From a virus: a DNA stretch of 25,830 nucleotides. Position numbers and translations under genes: made by a program. This document shows positions 1-4,926 of this stretch, in pieces; positions within the stretch are counted from its first letter, which is position 1, and every line of letters begins with the position of its first letter. The DNA lies in the IMG/VR virus record IMGVR_UViG_3300022927_000098, positions 1 through 25,830 of that record; one strand, given 5' to 3'. The notes beneath the pieces were generated by a model. It worked only from the letters and a program-made list of their open reading frames with translations. It searched no databases and was not told where the DNA came from.

Positions 1-2
1 CG

Positions 3-143
3 TATGAATGGATGCAGTATCATCCCCATTTTCATGGGAATAACAAACATGCTATGCAAGAGATACGAGATAATCTCATCAAGACTAGTGAAGAATTGAA
101 AGTGATTATTGATTCTATCAATATAGGTATCAATAAAAACTAA
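3..143 (+). CDS. 3' end of a hypothetical protein (truncated by window edge)
   Basis: A reading frame is open from the left edge and stops at TAA 141-143, giving 46 visible codons that begin YEWMQYHPHFHG and end INIGINKN. The true start may lie outside the window; the first in-frame ATG is at 12 but no Shine-Dalgarno can be judged there. The last base of its stop codon is the A of the next gene's ATG (TAATG), the tight coupling seen all through this genome, which supports it being real. The C-terminal half looks helical and charged. No family is recognised. Confidence 0.6.
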   Translation, partial: YEWMQYHPHFHGNNKHAMQEIRDNLIKTSEELKVIIDSINIGINKN

Positions 144-331
144 TGGCCGTTTATTACTTAGCTGAATATATAAAATATACTCAGGATAAAATTGAGGAAG
201 CTAAAAAGAATTGGCGTAATGGGGAAGGTTGGGATGATGAGGAATACGAGAGATTAGAATTTTTAGAACAAACACTAAAACATCTAATACAAATGAGGGA
301 ACATGGGGAAATCTTTTATACTGACTTTTAA
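143..331 (+). CDS. small acidic hypothetical protein
   Basis: This encodes 62 residues, starting MAVYYLAEYIKYTQDKI. It is rich in Glu, Lys and aromatic residues and probably helical, with a DDEEYERLEFLEQTLKHL segment that could form a short coiled coil. The start is chosen because its ATG overlaps the stop of the preceding frame (TAATG), so translation is probably coupled. No signal peptide or known domain is visible. It is the last plus-strand gene before a convergent minus-strand gene at 405..578. Function unknown; probably one of the small early phage proteins. Confidence 0.6.
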   Translation: MAVYYLAEYIKYTQDKIEEAKKNWRNGEGWDDEEYERLEFLEQTLKHLIQMREHGEIFYTDF

Positions 332-353
332 ACCTGTGATAAAACATACACGA

Positions 354-370
354 GGGGTATCAAGTACCCC
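354..370. terminator. possible bidirectional terminator stem-loop
   Basis: A perfect 6-bp stem GGGGTA / TACCCC closes a 5-nt loop (TCAAG). It lies in the 73-bp gap between the plus gene ending at 331 and the minus gene ending at 405, where a shared terminator is expected. On the plus side only a short TTT run follows at some distance, and on the minus side TTTTAT follows. The stem is short and neither T-tract is ideal, so the call rests mainly on position. Confidence 0.4.
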
Positions 371-404
371 CTGTATGCTCTTTAAAATGGAAAAAAACTA
401 TCCA

Positions 405-578
405 TTATGCGACATGATTGAGTCTTTCAGCTTTATATTTCTCGAAAGCCCACTCCCTGTCATATGGTCGAAATTCGACTTCAACAAATTTCCTGATGCT
501 TGTTTCATTAACACGATTGCCACCAAACAAATTAATAAAAAAATTGATAGATTTTTCAGTAATACCATAAACATGCAT
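405..578 (-). CDS. small minus-strand protein, unknown function
   Basis: The ORF encodes 57 residues beginning MHVYGITEKSINFF and ending KAERLNHVA. It is backed by a strong Shine-Dalgarno, AAAGGGGGTG, 8 nt before the ATG at 578, and by a plausible sigma70 promoter (TTGTAA, 16 nt, TATAAT) about 30 nt upstream of the start. Composition is protein-like: a hydrophobic N-terminal third, then a charged segment (VEVEFRPYDREWAFEKYKAE). It is the only minus-strand gene in the left 10.3 kb, divergent from the 829 gene. Its position resembles that of a phage regulator or early host-takeover protein, but no helix-turn-helix or known family is recognised. Confidence 0.65.
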   Translation of the reverse strand: MHVYGITEKSINFFINLFGGNRVNETSIRKFVEVEFRPYDREWAFEKYKAERLNHVA

Positions 579-615
579 TTAATTCACCCCCTTTTTAGTA
601 GTGTATATATTATAT

Positions 616-643
616 ATTATAGTGTAAAACCCTTATTTTACAA
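616..643 (-). promoter_or_regulatory. candidate sigma70 promoter for the 405..578 gene
   Basis: Read on the minus strand, a -35-like TTGTAA (638-643) and a perfect -10 TATAAT (616-621) are separated by 16 nt. The predicted start near 609 leaves a leader of about 30 nt that contains the AAAGGGGGTG ribosome site. The -35 is imperfect, and the surrounding TATATA-rich DNA raises the chance of coincidental matches. Confidence 0.5.
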
Positions 644-689
644 GTGTTTTTACGGCATAGTAGCCATGCAAGTTTTGTACATTTTTTAC

Positions 690-718
690 TTGACATATGT
701 TTTAAATTGTGAGAGAAT
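690..718 (+). promoter_or_regulatory. candidate sigma70 promoter for the 829-1433 small-gene cluster
   Basis: A perfect -35 TTGACA (690-695) is followed after 17 nt by GAGAAT (713-718), a 4-of-6 match to the -10 consensus. The predicted transcription start, about 725, falls directly beside the left arm of the 15-bp inverted repeat at 727-741, so the mRNA would begin with that arm. The weak -10 could mean a host or phage activator is needed. Confidence 0.5.
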
Positions 719-726
719 GTACAAAT

Positions 727-817
727 GATAGGGAACAGTATATTTATTAACAAAAATTTAATAAAGAAAGGAATCCAAGTTTGTGTATATATTGAATCCG
801 AAATACTGTTCCCTATC
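727..817. repeat. 15-bp perfect inverted repeat in the divergent control region
   Basis: GATAGGGAACAGTAT (727-741) and ATACTGTTCCCTATC (803-817) are exact reverse complements separated by 61 nt. The pair lies between the predicted promoter (690-718) and the ATG at 829. As RNA it would be a 5'-terminal stem closing a large AU-rich loop that contains an AGAAAGG ribosome-site-like motif (765-771). As DNA it could be paired operator half-sites. Which of the two applies cannot be told from sequence alone. Confidence 0.7.
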
Positions 818-828
818 GGAATACAAAT

Positions 829-1017
829 ATGAATAAGTATAAAGTCTATGCTCATCTAGTGACAGTCAGGCATTATAATGTATTATCGGATACACCTGAA
901 AATGCTAGAGGGTTAGTAAAGAGTATAGCAAAAAAGATTTCACATCAAAATCCTGTCGTCACATTTGACAGGGAATATGTGAGAATAAAAAAAGTAGAAA
1001 GGATAAACAATGACTAA
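829..1017 (+). CDS. small hypothetical protein, resembles the 1242 product in layout
   Basis: This encodes 62 residues, MNKYKVYAHLVTVRHYNVLSD and onward. The predicted order is a beta strand (KVYAHLVTVRHYNVL), a helix (TPENARGLVKSIAKKI) and a strand near the end (YVRIKKVERI). That plan, with a 'strand, then acidic residue + alanine helix' pattern, is similar to the product at 1242..1433, so the two could be distant paralogues. No Shine-Dalgarno sits just before the ATG; the nearest AGAAAGG is at 765-771, inside the inverted-repeat loop. It is the first gene of a three-gene overlapping cluster. Function unknown. Confidence 0.65.
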   Translation: MNKYKVYAHLVTVRHYNVLSDTPENARGLVKSIAKKISHQNPVVTFDREYVRIKKVERINND

Positions 1018-1258
1018 AATAAAAATAGAATGTACGGAATGTGAAGGGTTGGGAAGAATACCCATATGCCCTGAGCCTAGGTATGATGAATGGGAAGAAT
1101 GCCCTGTATGTGAAGGACATGGTGCATGGTTAGAAGATGAAGAAACAGTAGAAAAATTAAGGGGTAGTTGTATCGTAGATGAAGAGATAGATATGATGTT
1201 CAATGACTACGAAATAGAAAAATTAACAGAAAGGAAAAACAATGGATACTATGACTAA
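1010..1258 (+). CDS. small DnaJ-like zinc-knuckle protein
   Basis: This encodes 82 residues with two DnaJ central-domain-type motifs, CTECEGLG (C8, C11) and CPVCEGHG (C31, C34), plus C20. Such CxxCxGxG pairs fold around zinc in DnaJ and bind protein or nucleic acid. There is no J-domain, so it is not a DnaJ chaperone. The C-terminal half is acidic (DEEIDMMFNDYEIEKL). The start at 1010 has AGAAAGG with a 7-nt spacing, and overlaps the previous stop by 8 nt (ATGACTAA). The same motif class is inserted in this phage's DNA polymerase, so a replication-related or host-binding role is conceivable but unproven. Confidence 0.75.
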   Translation: MTKIKIECTECEGLGRIPICPEPRYDEWEECPVCEGHGAWLEDEETVEKLRGSCIVDEEIDMMFNDYEIEKLTERKNNGYYD

Positions 1259-1433
1259 AGTTTATGTAGTTTATGTTAAGGAAACTAAAACTAAAAAGTA
1301 TTTTGTTAGTGCAGAATCTGAACAAGAAGCTGAGGACAAGTATGTCTTAGAAGGATTAACTTCAGCTTTATACGATAAGGAAACCGATAGAGAAATACTT
1401 TATGTAGGGTTAGCTAGTAAAGATAATGCTTAA
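1242..1433 (+). CDS. small hypothetical protein, DpnD/PcfM-like fold possible
   Basis: This encodes 63 residues, MDTMTKVYVVYVKETKTKKYF and onward. The pattern 'strand, strand, AESEQEAEDKYV helix' is like that of small DpnD/PcfM-type proteins, but the match is by eye only. Two starts are possible: ATG 1242 and ATG 1251. I chose 1242 because AGAAAGG lies exactly 7 nt before it, the same spacing as at 1010. It overlaps the end of the 1010 gene by 17 nt. It closes the small-gene cluster; a structured gap follows. Confidence 0.65.
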   Translation: MDTMTKVYVVYVKETKTKKYFVSAESEQEAEDKYVLEGLTSALYDKETDREILYVGLASKDNA

Positions 1434-1440
1434 TATATTT

Positions 1441-1490
1441 TCTACCTGTAGTAATAGTATATACTATATTACCCGTTGGCGACAGGTAGA
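1441..1490 (+). other. structured inverted-repeat element, possible terminator
   Basis: A perfect 9-bp stem, TCTACCTGT (1441-1449) with ACAGGTAGA (1482-1490), encloses a second palindromic block (GTAATA 1451-1456 with TATTAC 1467-1472, around GTATATAC). An unpaired CCGTTGGCG-like stretch remains on the 3' side. A TTTTT run lies at 1500-1505, about 10 nt past the stem, too far for a classic intrinsic terminator. It separates the small-gene cluster from the replication genes. Candidates are a terminator, a structured RNA or part of a replication origin. Confidence 0.45.
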
Positions 1491-1512
1491 TGTTATCATA
1501 TTTTTAACATTT

Positions 1513-1537
1513 TGTCAAGTTAAATTTTATCTTGACA
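1513..1537. promoter_or_regulatory. operator-like inverted repeat over the primase -35 box
   Basis: TGTCAAG (1513-1519) and CTTGACA (1531-1537) are perfect inverted 7-mers 11 nt apart. The right arm contains the -35 hexamer of the primase promoter. A protein binding the dyad would compete with RNA polymerase. The arms may also be similar simply because each contains a -35-like TTGACA in opposite orientations, so the operator role is a guess. Confidence 0.35.
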
Positions 1538-1559
1538 TTATCTAAAAAAAGTGTATACT
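1532..1559 (+). promoter_or_regulatory. strong sigma70-like promoter for the replication operon
   Basis: A perfect -35 TTGACA (1532-1537) is followed after 16 nt by TATACT (1554-1559), a 5-of-6 match to the -10 consensus. The transcript would start near 1565-1567, only 3 to 5 nt before the primase ATG at 1570, so the mRNA would be effectively leaderless. Confidence 0.7.
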
Positions 1560-1569
1560 GATTAAACAA

Positions 1570-2370
1570 ATGGAATACAAATACCAATTAAATAAAATAC
1601 AAGAGTTAAACATAAACTCAAACCAAGCATATCGTGGAGACTGTATTTTCTGTTTGAATCGTAATACACTATCAGTTAGAAATGAAGGTGGTAAACTGTC
1701 ATGGTACTGCTTTCATGCTAACTGTGGTGTTAAAGGCTCGTACTCTGTTGGGGCTACCGTAGACGACTTACAAAATTTCTTACACAGTAAGATGAACAGG
1801 TCAAGTTTGACTGATGACTTCATTATTCCTAAAGAATTTGTAACCGTCTACGGAAATAATAAAGCAAGAGAATTTATTTCTAAATATCAGCTAGAAAATA
1901 CCGAAGCTAGAATGATGTATGATGTGAAGCAAGATAGACTCGTGTTTCTAATTGAACAAGACGGCACTGTCGTGGGTGCAATCGGTAGAGGCCTGGCCGA
2001 GAACATAACTCCCAAGTGGTATAAGTATGGTACTTCATCATTACCTTTCATGGTAGGTACTAATAAATACATTGGCATTATTGTGGAAGATTGTGTCTCG
2101 GCCTGTAAGGTGGCTCTCGCTAACTTAACAGGCATTGCCCTTATGGGAACAAGATTACCTGATGATTATGTCATGCCTATTGCTGACAAAGTAGATAGAT
2201 GTTTTGTTTGTTTAGACAAAGATGCTACAGAAAAAAGTTTTAAGATAAGAGATACCATGTCTTATCATATTCCTAGTTATGTTGAAATGATTGAGAAAGA
2301 TTTGAAGTATTATAGTATTGACGAATTAAAAAAATGGGGGGATGAATTATGCAAGAAGATTGGTTTGTGA
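1570..2370 (+). CDS. DNA primase (zinc-binding and TOPRIM domains)
   Basis: This 266-residue protein makes RNA primers at the replication fork. An N-terminal zinc ribbon is given by C25, C28, C47 and C52 (CIFC, then CFHANC), as in T7 gp4-type primases. A TOPRIM core follows: IIVEDCVSACK with the acidic E173, and FVCLDKDA with D216 and D218 that would hold the metal ions. Unlike T7 gp4 it has no fused helicase; the helicase is separate at 3658. The start at 1570 lies 3 to 5 nt after the predicted transcription start and has no Shine-Dalgarno. The next in-frame Met is at residue 75, which would remove the zinc ribbon, so a leaderless start is likely. Confidence 0.88.
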   Translation: MEYKYQLNKIQELNINSNQAYRGDCIFCLNRNTLSVRNEGGKLSWYCFHANCGVKGSYSVGATVDDLQNFLHSKMNRSSLTDDFIIPKEFVTVYGNNKAREFISKYQLENTEARMMYDVKQDRLVFLIEQDGTVVGAIGRGLAENITPKWYKYGTSSLPFMVGTNKYIGIIVEDCVSACKVALANLTGIALMGTRLPDDYVMPIADKVDRCFVCLDKDATEKSFKIRDTMSYHIPSYVEMIEKDLKYYSIDELKKWGDELCKKIGL

Positions 2371-2447
2371 TTGCCTTGGTTATTATCGTATTGGCTATGA
2401 TATCTTATGTGTTTTTAAATTTACCTGTGTATGATTGGCATGTATAG
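2349..2447 (+). CDS. 32-residue single-pass membrane peptide
   Basis: The short ORF begins MQEDWFVIALVIIVLAMISY and continues VFLNLPVYDWHV. Residues 6-23 form an almost uninterrupted hydrophobic helix with an acidic N-terminus, typical of a tiny phage membrane protein. A GGGGGG run lies about 7 nt before the ATG and serves as ribosome site. It overlaps the primase 3' end by 22 nt and the next gene's start by 17 nt, so it bridges two genes that would otherwise be separated. Possible roles are inhibition of host membrane functions or superinfection exclusion; none can be assigned. Confidence 0.6.
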   Translation: MQEDWFVIALVIIVLAMISYVFLNLPVYDWHV

Positions 2448-2949
2448 TAATATATTAGAAAGGCACTACAAAAAAGGTAGTCGTAAGGGTAGATTTAAAA
2501 TATCAGAAGCTGTTACTGATTTTTATAAAAACAAATATGACCCTGTAGTTCACCATGAAGGTGAATACACTCAATACAATAATCAATTTTATAAAAATAG
2601 GAAAGGCAATGAGAAGTTTGGGTTAAGAAAACATGTAAGATTTATAAATAAATTAAATACTGTAGAGGAAATAGTAGATGTAAAAGATTATGTTCAACCT
2701 ATATATAAAAATAATTTTATAGGTATTGAATCTTTTATTCCGAGAAACAGTAATAGATTAAAATTTAAATTAAAAATACCTAGACTTACGCATTCAAGCA
2801 CAGGCAGTATGGTTTATTTTAGAGATAGAAAAAAATTTTTTGATAGTTATGGTTTGGCAAAAAAATATGCAGACATACTAGAGAAAGAACATGTTTCATA
2901 TGTAAAGAAAACATATGAAGAGTATTACAAAACGCATTCATACAAATAG
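2431..2949 (+). CDS. basic hypothetical protein
   Basis: This encodes 172 residues rich in Lys, Arg and Tyr, starting MIGMYSNILERHYKKGSRKG. The strongly basic composition would allow nucleic-acid binding, but no motif is recognised. The start could be ATG 2431 or ATG 2440; neither has a good ribosome site, and coupling to the 32-residue gene that it overlaps is likely. Within the replication operon between primase and helicase it could be an accessory DNA-binding factor, which is inference from position only. The stop codon TAG at 2947-2949 is part of the next gene's TAGAAAGG ribosome site. Confidence 0.7.
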   Translation: MIGMYSNILERHYKKGSRKGRFKISEAVTDFYKNKYDPVVHHEGEYTQYNNQFYKNRKGNEKFGLRKHVRFINKLNTVEEIVDVKDYVQPIYKNNFIGIESFIPRNSNRLKFKLKIPRLTHSSTGSMVYFRDRKKFFDSYGLAKKYADILEKEHVSYVKKTYEEYYKTHSYK

Positions 2950-2961
2950 AAAGGAAATAGA

Positions 2962-3402
2962 ATGGGATTGTTTGATAAGACTAAAAAATATTTAGTAGAC
3001 ATCATGGGGGTGGCTACGATAGTAAAAGTAGGTAAAGAAAGGTATGACGATATTTATGGTGAACCGACAGTCATGTATAGCTTAGAGTTTCATAACAAAG
3101 CACTTGAAGACTTAGGGGATAATGATGACCATACTTTTGAGCCGATGAAGATAGACAAGGCTAGTGGTTGTAGGATTGCTACATGGAAGAGATTAAAAGA
3201 ATATCAATTACCTTTTAGTGAAACAGGGTATCGTTCTGATTTTAGTAATATTATTAAGGAAGGTACATACGGTAGCTATGAAGAAGTAATTATGGACAGT
3301 GCCTTTAATAATCTTAAAGACTGTGGTATCACTAGAGATAAGTACTTCGATGCAGAAACGATGACTCAAGTACCTGCCGTAAGGATTGTTAAGGAATTAT
3401 AA
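2962..3402 (+). CDS. hypothetical protein in the replication operon
   Basis: This encodes 146 residues beginning MGLFDKTKKYLVDIMGVATI. It appears soluble, mixed alpha/beta and mildly acidic, with no transmembrane segment and no cysteine cluster (only two scattered Cys). AGAAAGG ends 7 nt before the ATG, an excellent ribosome site. It sits between an unknown basic protein and a lipoprotein gene, upstream of the helicase. No family is recognised and no function is proposed. Confidence 0.75.
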   Translation: MGLFDKTKKYLVDIMGVATIVKVGKERYDDIYGEPTVMYSLEFHNKALEDLGDNDDHTFEPMKIDKASGCRIATWKRLKEYQLPFSETGYRSDFSNIIKEGTYGSYEEVIMDSAFNNLKDCGITRDKYFDAETMTQVPAVRIVKEL

Positions 3403-3404
3403 AA

Positions 3405-3629
3405 ATGAATCCTCTTAATTATATTGTATTTATTGTCGCTTTAGTTTTCTTATTTACTATTAGTGGGTGTTCTTTTACTGTTGATAGAGATAGAAATGAT
3501 AATATTAAAATAGAAAAACTAAAACCTATAGTTGAAGAAACTAAAGTGAATTGTGATTCAGAGCGTTTAAAAGAATTAGAGATTGCTAAATGTAAAATGG
3601 AAGCAAGACTAATGGAGATACAATACTAA
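3405..3629 (+). CDS. small predicted lipoprotein
   Basis: This encodes 74 residues with a signal peptide: short polar start, hydrophobic core IVFIVALVFLFT, and lipobox ISGC with the lipidated Cys at residue 22. The mature part (about 53 residues) is charged and probably helical, ending in KELEIAKCKMEARLMEIQY. It would be anchored to the host membrane. Phage lipoproteins made early, such as T5 Llp, block superinfection by masking receptors; that role is an analogy from its place among replication genes. It starts 2 nt after the previous stop, with AAGGAA as ribosome site. Confidence 0.7.
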   Translation: MNPLNYIVFIVALVFLFTISGCSFTVDRDRNDNIKIEKLKPIVEETKVNCDSERLKELEIAKCKMEARLMEIQY

Positions 3630-3645
3630 TCTTACACAGTAAGAT
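3629..3645 (+). repeat. 7-bp hairpin ahead of the helicase ribosome site
   Basis: ATCTTAC-ACA-GTAAGAT forms a perfect 7-bp stem with a 3-nt loop, ending at the AGAAAGG ribosome site of the helicase gene. The core TCTTAC-ACA-GTAAGA occurs also inside the primase gene (1778-1792), and with a 4-nt loop inside the polymerase gene (5403-5418). A hairpin here could tune helicase translation or processing of the operon mRNA. Confidence 0.5.
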
Positions 3646-3657
3646 AGAAAGGTAAAC

Positions 3658-4914
3658 ATGGAAGACGGAAACCTAAGATTATATGTTCTCAAAATTCTAT
3701 TACAAAAAAAGAACTTTCTTAGAGTTAAAAAAATTATTCACAAAGATTTCTTCTCTAATGGAGTAAGAGATATTTACAATGCAATCTGTCAAATCTATGA
3801 GGACAATCCAAAGATAGAGCAGATTACATTTGAAGACTTACGAATTAGTTTCTTTGAAACATACTTCGCTAATCAAAGTGTTAATGCACAGCTTAATATT
3901 AAAAACATTATCAGCAGATTGGAGAGGTCATCACCGATGTCTGACACCATTGTGGAAAATGCTATCAAGAGTATGTACAAAATGGCTAAGGCAGATGAGA
4001 TGTCTAAACTTTGTATTGAATTAGGAAACAATCCTAGCAAACATTCTTTCCAAGAGATTAAAAGATTTCTTAATGAAGTGGATGAGGAAAACTTTGAAGA
4101 CAAAGATGACACCTTGGTTAGTAATGACTTTGATGAAATACTTTCCGTCAATCAACACAATGGCGAGTTCCAGTTTAACATTGATGAACTACAAAATTCA
4201 ACAGGTGGTATAGGTAGAGGTAACTTTATGGTTGTATTCGCTAGACCTGAAACAGGGAAGACTGCCTTTTGGGTTAGCCTTGTTGCAAAACAGAATGGCT
4301 TTGCATGGCAAGGACATAACTGTCATTCGTTTATCAATGAAGAACCCGCCAAACGTACACAGATGAGAATGATTAATGCTTGTAGTGACATCACAAGAAA
4401 AGAGGTGTACAATGGAAGTAGAAAATTAGCTGAGGAACAGTGGAATAAAATTAAGTCTAGAATCTTTACTCATGACAAAGTGGGGATGACTATGGAAGAT
4501 TTAGATACTTACTGTAAAGATAATAAAGTAGATATACTTGTCATTGACCAACTTGACAAAGTAAATGTTTCGGGTAAGTTTAATTCTTCTCATGAGAAAC
4601 TAAGAGATATTTATTTACAAGCGAGAGAGTTAGCTAAGAGACATGACTGTTTAGTTATAGGTATGTCACAGGCATCAGCCGAAGGCCATGGTAAACTTAA
4701 TCTTAGTTTTAATGTTATGGAAAATTCTAAGACAGGCAAGGCGGCGGAAGCTGATTTGATTATTGGTATTGGAAAGAATGATACAGATGAAGAGAATGTT
4801 AATGAAGGCAACACTAGAACAATATCTATATCCAAGAATAAGCTATCAGGAACTCACCCTGTATTTCAACTACATTTGATACCTGCACTATCACAATATA
4901 AATCAATTTTTTAG
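3658..4914 (+). CDS. DnaB-like replicative DNA helicase
   Basis: This 418-residue ATPase unwinds DNA at the phage fork. The N-terminal 150 residues are helical, like the DnaB N-terminal domain. The RecA-like core has a Walker A FARPETGKT (194-202), in which the usual first Gly is replaced by Ala; acidic INEEP (226-230) holding the likely catalytic Glu; Walker B VDILVIDQLD (291-300); and the sensor-type VIGMSQAS (333-340). A late basic stretch, SISKNKLSG, would correspond to the arginine-finger region. The length fits DnaB-family proteins (about 400-470). AGAAAGG lies 5 nt before the ATG. It partners with the separate primase at 1570 and the polymerase directly downstream. Confidence 0.88.
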   Translation: MEDGNLRLYVLKILLQKKNFLRVKKIIHKDFFSNGVRDIYNAICQIYEDNPKIEQITFEDLRISFFETYFANQSVNAQLNIKNIISRLERSSPMSDTIVENAIKSMYKMAKADEMSKLCIELGNNPSKHSFQEIKRFLNEVDEENFEDKDDTLVSNDFDEILSVNQHNGEFQFNIDELQNSTGGIGRGNFMVVFARPETGKTAFWVSLVAKQNGFAWQGHNCHSFINEEPAKRTQMRMINACSDITRKEVYNGSRKLAEEQWNKIKSRIFTHDKVGMTMEDLDTYCKDNKVDILVIDQLDKVNVSGKFNSSHEKLRDIYLQARELAKRHDCLVIGMSQASAEGHGKLNLSFNVMENSKTGKAAEADLIIGIGKNDTDEENVNEGNTRTISISKNKLSGTHPVFQLHLIPALSQYKSIF

Positions 4915-4926
4915 AAAGGAAGACAC

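Noticed and set aside
303-728. 141-residue plus-strand ORF across the control region
   Set aside because: It runs antisense to the better supported 57-residue gene and through promoter sequences, has an irregular Cys/Phe/Ile-rich composition and only a poorly spaced GAGGG before its ATG.
783-836. 17-codon leader peptide from GTG 783
   Set aside because: The AGAAAGG is 11 nt away rather than the usual 5 to 7, and the frame is too short to judge; kept only as a remark under the inverted-repeat finding.
610-855. 81-residue minus-strand ORF
   Set aside because: It spans the inverted repeat and the start of the 829 gene, has Ile/Cys/His-rich non-protein-like composition and no ribosome site.
1441-1490. 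tRNA gene in the structured gap
   Set aside because: The element is about 50 nt and has no TTC-A arm, anticodon arm or CCA-type acceptor pattern.
1480-1513. Leftward promoter TTGACA-17-TAACAT on the minus strand at about 1490-1518
   Set aside because: No minus-strand gene lies downstream of it, and the match arises from the dyad at the primase promoter.
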